Below, piece after piece: positions 58,431 through 64,000 of a DNA stretch of 64,000 nt. Under the pieces are notes generated by a model. The model was not told the DNA's origin. It saw nothing but the letters and a program-made list of their open reading frames with translations, and made no database searches. The position numbers were made by a program, and so were the translations under genes. The first letter of the stretch is position 1; every line of letters begins with the position of its first letter. This DNA is from Paragyromitra xinjiangensis (Eukaryota > Ascomycota > Pezizomycetes > Pezizales > Discinaceae): positions 682,001 through 746,000 of the forward strand of contig JBCAMK010000005.1 in NCBI GenBank assembly GCA_038503065.1. Direction: 5' to 3'.

Positions 58431-60400
58431 CTATTCCTTAGTAGGGTTCTGCTTAGCCCCATCCAGCACAACCTTGGCTACATCTTCAACCAATTCTCCA
58501 AGTTCTCCCTCATCCGTTTCTTTTTTTGCGGCGATCCTCTTCTTGATCTCCTCGACCAACTTTGTCAATTCCACATCAACACCATTTTTCTCTGGGTGCC
58601 CTTCTGGGAGACCCATCTCCTTAATCTTCACCTTACCTTCCTTCAGTTCATCTTCTCCCAAAACAACTGCGAATGGGACACCGTTCTTCTCCGCGCTAGC
58701 GAACTGTTGGGGGAGTTTCGGTTTCACTTTATACGAGAATTCGGCCTGCAGTGGTGTCAGTATCATCGAGGGGAGTTCCAAGCAGAAAGCTACAGTAGAG
58801 GAATAGGTGACATACCTTAATTCCCGAATCCCAAAGCATCCTACAAACTTCCATCCTCTCTTTTACAAGCCCAGTAAATCCCTTCCCTCCAAAAGCCATA
58901 ACAAACACATCCACCTCATTCCCTCTAATTTCATCTAGCATCCTTGCCTTTGTGATACTGAATATTCTGTCTACCCCGAACGAGATACCCACACATGGCA
59001 ATCGTCCCTTTGCCGAATTTGCGAACATTCCCACAAGCTCATCATATCGTCCACCTGCAGCAATGGACCCAATTCCGATCGAGTCATCATTTGAACGATC
59101 AGCGTCTGGATCATTAGGGTCAATAGGCTTAGGGGGTTTCTTCGATTTATGACCCTTGCCTGCTGGGGGAGCAGAAGCTTCGGTGACGACCTCGTAGATT
59201 ATGCCGGTATAGTAGTCAAGACCACGGGCGAGGGAAAGGTCGAAAGAGAGCTTTGGCATGACATTGAAGATCTCGAGGTAATCGAAGAGGAGGCCCATAT
59301 CCTTAAGGCCGCTGGCTAAAGCAGGGTTGCTGGTTAAGATTTCGTCTTTTAATAGTTCGTCGAGAAGATTTCGACCCCCTTTCTTAATAACATATTCCCC
59401 AATTTTGTCGGCAACAGCAGGGTCAAGGCCTTTCTCTTCAGTCATTTCTTTTCGTACATCCTCCCAGGGAGACTTTTCCCGAAAACATTAGCAATGTCTA
59501 GGGTTGAGACACAACTTGTCACTCGCTGGGCTTTTGTGCCTACCTTATCCAGCTTATCCACTGCACTTGAAATCGTCCTGATTTTATCCGTGGGCACTCC
59601 ACAAACCTGAAACAAACCATCAAGAATCTGCCTGTGATTTATTTTGATTGTATAGGTTCCCAAATTCAATCCATCTAAGATTTCTGTTGTAATTCTCAAG
59701 ATCTCCGCATCAGGGAGCATAGGGTCGTAGACACCAGCAATATCAAAATCACATTGGTAGAATTCCCTCATACGACCCTTAGTCATGGCCGGTTGGTCAC
59801 GGCGGTAGACTTTGGCGATGTGGTAACGTTTGATGGCCTGGATCGATGGATTCATAGCGAGCCAACGAGCGAAGGGGACAGTAAGATCGTAGCGAAGCGA
59901 GCAGATCTCACCACCCTGATCAGCGAGGTCGTAGATCAATTTCGAGTCTTCGCCATATTTGCCGGTGAGAACTTCGCGGAGTTCAAATACACTACATGTT
60001 TGTTGAGTCACATGTTAGTTTTTGAGATTCATTATTCATATCACTTGTCCCGTTTGTTCTCAAATTGCAACGAAAGAGCAGCCTACGGGGTATCTATTGT
60101 CACCGCTCCATGACGCTTGAATACGCTCGTGATGGTGTTAAATATCTTATCACGAATAACCATATCTTTTCCTTCCCAGTCCTTAGTACCTTTCGGCACT
60201 TTCAGGTTAATCATTCCCTTCCCCTTTGGTTCCTTTCCCTTTGGCGGCATTGTGTTTAGGTTTCGCGTGCGGAAAACCGGATATACTGAAAAGGCTCTAA
60301 GCGGAACTGCTGGTCTTATCCGCAGGAATGTTGGAGCGCTGGTCGTGACGGCGCGACGGAGGAGATTTAGCTGTGAGGGGTAATGGTGGGGCAGCTTCAT
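58431..60400 (-). CDS. Histidyl-tRNA synthetase, mitochondrial/cytosolic
   Basis: Class II aminoacyl-tRNA synthetase that charges tRNA-His. Exons: 60400-60087, 59991-59544, 59472-58816 and 58745-58431, giving 577 residues from the first ATG. Catalytic landmarks include [26 protein letters not shown], motif 2 with [20 protein letters not shown], the HisA motif [16 protein letters not shown], and motif 3 [10 protein letters not shown]. The C-terminal anticodon-binding domain ends in a Lys/Glu-rich tail. Residues 1-50 from the first ATG are rich in Arg/Ser/Leu/Thr without acidic residues ([20 protein letters not shown]), as in a mitochondrial presequence. A second in-frame ATG at 60250 ([12 protein letters not shown]) would give the 527-residue cytosolic enzyme. 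This two-start arrangement is established for yeast HTS1. Confidence 0.96.
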
Positions 60401-61555
60401 CGCGGGCGTCACGAAACGAAACAAATCACGGAAAATCACAGCGACAGGTGACTCAACCACCAAGACCCCGCGTTTTTCCGGCCCCGAGACGACCACCACC
60501 CAGAGCCGCAGGGCTAGGGTTATCTAGACCAACCAAGCTCAACATCGCTAATGTGAACCTCTCAACCAACAGAATACATGTAGGTATTCCATGCTTACCC
60601 ATGCCAAGAATACCTCTTGCTGAGTTTTGCCGGTGCAGGACGCTAAAAGTAAAATAGGAATTCATATTCGACCGATCTGCTCGATGCTGATAGCTCTCGG
60701 GTTAGCAGTGAGCTACACAGGACCTTACCTCAGCCAGCCTCGACGTATGCCATAATCACACCTAGCGAGCCTAGCTGGTGTCAGTGCACTAGTGCATATA
60801 CATAGAATACAGTCGCTCCTGGATCAGCGGCGAGACTGGGCCGGTGACGAACAGGGGTCTGGAGATGGAGAGGAGCAAAGCAACGAGTGTTGACGGCTTA
60901 GGACTAGTTTTTCCTGCTGTCCAAGCCCTGTTCGTCGTTGGCCCAGTTTCGTCGTTGACCCAGGAGCGACTGTACTTATGTCGGCCATATGCGGAAATGG
61001 CCGTTGAAATATTACAGCTGCGGTGAACACTGGTGCTTGGGGGCCTAAGGCTGCCAACTTTACTAATTAGCGCCCAAGACATGTACCTATAAGGAATGCC
61101 AGGCTACCTGAGAAATTCCTTGTCTAGTCTACTCCCTAGAGGATATAAACTATTGCAAATGTTTTTTTTTAGGTGTGTTCACCTCGCTCGACGATTGCTC
61201 AGCCTTGCCCCCCCAAAAATTGGTATAACAGATAGTGCAGGCCATATCGAACTACTCAACCAGAAAAAAATAAATTACATAAGCATCTGACTCTCCCTCA
61301 GATCCTCGGCGAGCGGCTGGTCTGCAGATCGTTCCCCCGCCCCTTTTTAACCTCACCAGTAGCCGTTGTGTGGGTTGCCTGAAGTCTCGTACCACATCGG
61401 GGCCAATGATAGAAACTGCCGCGACAAAAGAGGCCAATATCGCCTCCAAGTTTGGAATCTAACAACCAAAAAAACGTGTCCTCACCCTTGCTAGCAAGGG
61501 TTAACTATTTTCCGATAGGTCCCTGGGTGGTAAAACAGTTCTAATTAGGCACCCC
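60401..61555. promoter_or_regulatory. Divergent intergenic region between HTS1 and the J-domain gene
   Basis: Holds the promoters of two divergent genes and a MITE at 60810-60972. No other gene was seen. The HTS1-proximal 100 bp contains CCACCACCCAGAGCCGC-like sequence without an obvious TATA box. Confidence 0.45.
60810..60972. mobile_element. Short MITE (family 2), TA flanks
   Basis: Arms of about 48 bp are inverted copies: CAGTCGCTCCTGGATCAGCG on the left and CAGTCGCTCCTGGGTCAACG on the right in reverse complement, both continuing into ACTGGGCC and GACGAACAGGG. TA is at 60808-60809 and 60973-60974. The 163-bp element has a non-coding interior. Like MITE family 1 it begins with CAG next to TA. 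Arm differences are mainly G/A transitions. It lies between two divergent promoters. Confidence 0.87.
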
Positions 61556-62803
61556 ATGACCGGAAAAAGCAAAAAAAATCTTCAGCAGAACTCGTCCTCT
61601 GAGAACTTGCGCACAACACCCACATTCCGAGAAACGCCGAAGTCGAGATCATTCCAACGCTTCACGATCACACCACCGCGACCACTGTGCCTGCCATCTT
61701 ATCTTCGACTTTACTCAAAGCCCAGGATGCAAGAGCAACAGAAGGACCACTACGGCCTTCTCGATATCGCACCAAACTCACCGGAAACTGTGATCAGGAA
61801 AGTTTATAGACGCCTCGCACTGAAATACCATCCGGACAAAAACGCTGACGACGCGAACGCGCCTTCAAATTTTAAAACTGTTCTACCCCCTTGTCCTTTA
61901 ACTGTCTCCTTAACTCCTTACCTCCTACAAAAAGCCTTAAGTTATTTAACTATAGACAAATGGTTGCTGATATGGTGAGGGCGAGTGTCGCGTGTAGCTT
62001 CAAGAAGCTTATGATGTCCTCATCAACGCCGAGTCTAGGCGAATATATGATCAAAAACGGGAAGCATGGGGCACTATACCCAGCGAGTTTCTAGCACGTA
62101 AATACCCTTATCTTCTCCCTTTCACTCCCCCGATCCCATAAATCCCTCACTGAGAGTTAATGCGACCCAACTTTTAGCGGCTCCGAAACGTAAACCCCCT
62201 GAAAGCGAGCCCATACCGGACCCCGATCCCGGAAACGCAGAAGCAAGGGAAGCATTCCGAAAAGCCCTCCTCCGCGAAAAACTCAAAGCCGAGCGTCTCC
62301 GTATCGAAAAAGAGAAACAAGAACTAGAGGAGGCCGCGCAACGGAAGGAGCAAGAGAGACTCCAAGTTTTGGCAGCCGAGCGTATCCGAGCCGCACGGGA
62401 AGCAGCAGAGGAAGACCGACGGTTAGAAGAAGAGAGAAAAAAACAGGCCAGAGATCAAGAAATATTTCACCGGATGGCTGCGGAACGAATTAGAGCCCAA
62501 AGAGATCACATAGCACAAGAAGAGGCAAGGAAGAAGGAAGCGGAGGAGGATGCAAGAAGGAGGAGGAGGGAGGAGGAGGAGGAACTAGCGGAAAATTTAA
62601 GGCAATCTAAGCTGAAACCGCCGAAAGGAATAACGCCAAATTCTTGGAGCGATGCGGAGATTGATTGCTTGTTGCAGTGGAAAAGGCAGAACATTACGTG
62701 GGCGGTTATTGCGGTGAAGATGAATGAGCTATTTGATAGCGATCGAAGTCCGATGTCATGTAGGAAGAAGTATATTAAGCTAGAAAGAGCCGGGGAGATT
62801 TGA
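61556..62803 (+). CDS. J-domain protein with C-terminal Myb/SANT-like domain
   Basis: Predicted 349-residue co-chaperone. Exons: 61556-61879, 61998-62097 and 62178-62803. The J domain starts near residue 64 (DHYGLLDIAPNSPETVIRKV), has the Hsp70-stimulating HPD at residues 92-94, and continues after the first intron with LQEAYDVLINAESRRIYD. A long charged helix follows (about 150-290, repeats of AAERIRA and EEERKKQA). The end (296-349) is NSWSDAEIDCLLQWKRQNIT with a CRKKYIKL tail, a Myb/SANT-like module. Residues 1-57 are basic and Ser/Thr-rich and could be a presequence; translation might instead start at M58 (61727). The first intron has a GTTCTA donor, which is unusual but restores the J-domain frame exactly. 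J-plus-SANT proteins include zuotin/MPP11 types; this one is shorter. Confidence 0.85.
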
Positions 62804-64000
62804 GGTACGAACAAGATATCCCGGGATTAATTTAAAGATATTACTGCATATAATGTTCCCTCAGGCGTCCTTACGTTTCAAATATCTGTATTAACTTCTA
62901 GCTCTTAAGTGCAAAGCAAGGACGGATATCAAATCGGAATCATAAGCTATCACTCATCGCGAGCCTTTGTTACCGCACGGTCTTGGCTATGTTGAATTGG
63001 CCTGGACCAGGCAGTTACAAATCAGCCTTTAAAACAGTGTTGAATTGGTTGCTAGGTATTAGAGACTGCCTTAGTCAACCGCTTGCCCGATAAGGCGATT
63101 TTATTAAAGTATTTAGTTCCGTCCAACCCAATCCAGCTGACTGCAAATTATATGACATGATCAACTACGGATTGGCTAAATCACCCCAGCTTTTGGCAGC
63201 TCCACAGATCTAGAAAAATAAAGTGGAAATATGTGCTTGATAGTTTCGGTATGACCTGAAGTCCCCATGCACGAAGATGACGAGAAGCTGAACTTACGGC
63301 TATCGCGGAGCACAGCCTCAGCACTTGTGATTGGTTGGCGTGCCTGCCGGCTGACAGAAGCAATTCGTTACACTGCTCACCTTGCAGGAAATATCGTGAA
63401 GTGGCCTTGAGGCAATGCGATCGACGCATCTTCACTCACAGATCTGTTAGAATCAATGGTTTTATCTGGCATGACCCGCTTTTTGACGTCACAGGTCGAT
63501 AGGCAACGATGACGAACACCACGCCTAGGGCTAGGGTTTCTGGTAAGAGCATCAACGCTGGTTTTCGGAAGAAAGCTTGCAATTGCAATCGAGGGCCCTT
63601 TAATTCTTGAAAAAGCTCCTCATAGGGGAGGAAGTAATTCTCTCTAGATAGTTTCATGTTTCCGCTATTTTCACTTAGCTCAAGGTAGTGGTCGTTTACC
63701 AGGTATTTGTCACTGTGCATCTTCAAACAAGCGCCAACCCGCCACCGATCCGATACACGAATTAGATGTAGAGCTTCGAGCTAGTGATCAATTGAATCAT
63801 GTCTTGTTGATGCATGCGGCATAACCATTCCAAGCTTCTCAGCTGTCTTGTCTCCCACCTTGCTCTTAAGCGTCTTTATAAATTATAGTGTTTCCCCCTC
63901 CTCTGTTTCCCCGCATCTCCCTTAAGTCCTACAAAAGCCATCACTATCTCCCGTTCTTAAACACTTTTATCGATAACAGACATCATAACTGTAATGGATC
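62804..64000. other. Intergenic region at the right edge
   Basis: No gene recognised. CT-rich blocks and a TATAAATTATAG sequence near 63877-63888 on the plus strand followed by pyrimidine tracts could be the promoter of a gene beyond the window. Confidence 0.4.

Overview
The window looks like nuclear DNA of a filamentous ascomycete (Pezizomycotina). Genes have short introns with GTRNGT-type donors and CTAAY/CTNAC-like branch sites, and fungal-specific families are present: an Opi1/CCG-8 regulator, an FRE-type ferric reductase, a fungal C2H2-like nuclear protein and a cytosolic/mitochondrial histidyl-tRNA synthetase. Only about ten genes sit in 64 kb, separated by long stretches rich in short inverted-repeat elements. 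A repeat-swollen genome such as those of some Pezizomycetes would fit, but that placement is inference. No virus, CRISPR, rRNA or tRNA gene was seen.

Layout. 1-4.7 kb: three juxtaposed repeat systems: family A (about 120 bp units, eight forward then at least three inverted copies, one split by a transposon-like element), family B (four direct copies of about 240 bp) and a cluster of nine GGGTAAC heptamers. 5.5-9.2 kb: a divergent pair, a sorbose/xylulose-reductase-type SDR (-) and a DAO-family flavoprotein oxidase (+), sharing a promoter of about 520 bp that carries the same GTTACCC word. 11.3-12.3 kb: an intronless conserved-looking hypothetical gene. 14.4-16.5 kb: a five-exon ferric reductase (-). 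16.5-26.0 kb: gene-poor. 26.0-28.0 kb: Opi1-family transcriptional regulator (+). 28-44 kb: gene-poor, with a C2H2-like fungal gene at 33.9-35.8 kb and at least six miniature inverted-repeat elements, four of them within 37.7-39.6 kb. 44.1-49.3 kb: a CID/RS-rich RNA-processing protein and a CASTOR-like tandem-ACT protein (both -). 52.5-56.1 kb: a 1099-residue triple-RRM RNA-binding protein (+). 58.4-60.4 kb: histidyl-tRNA synthetase (-) with two possible starts. 61.6-62.8 kb: a J-domain protein with a C-terminal Myb/SANT-like segment (+).

The genes do not form one pathway. The only tight pair is the divergent SDR/oxidase. The least explained material is the repeat complex at the left end, its GTTACCC/GGGTAAC word that recurs in a gene promoter, and the set of non-autonomous elements with readable target-site duplications (TA for most, 8 bp for one hAT-like element). 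All exon models were made by eye from splice consensus and reading-frame continuity; each total is divisible by three with a single terminal stop.
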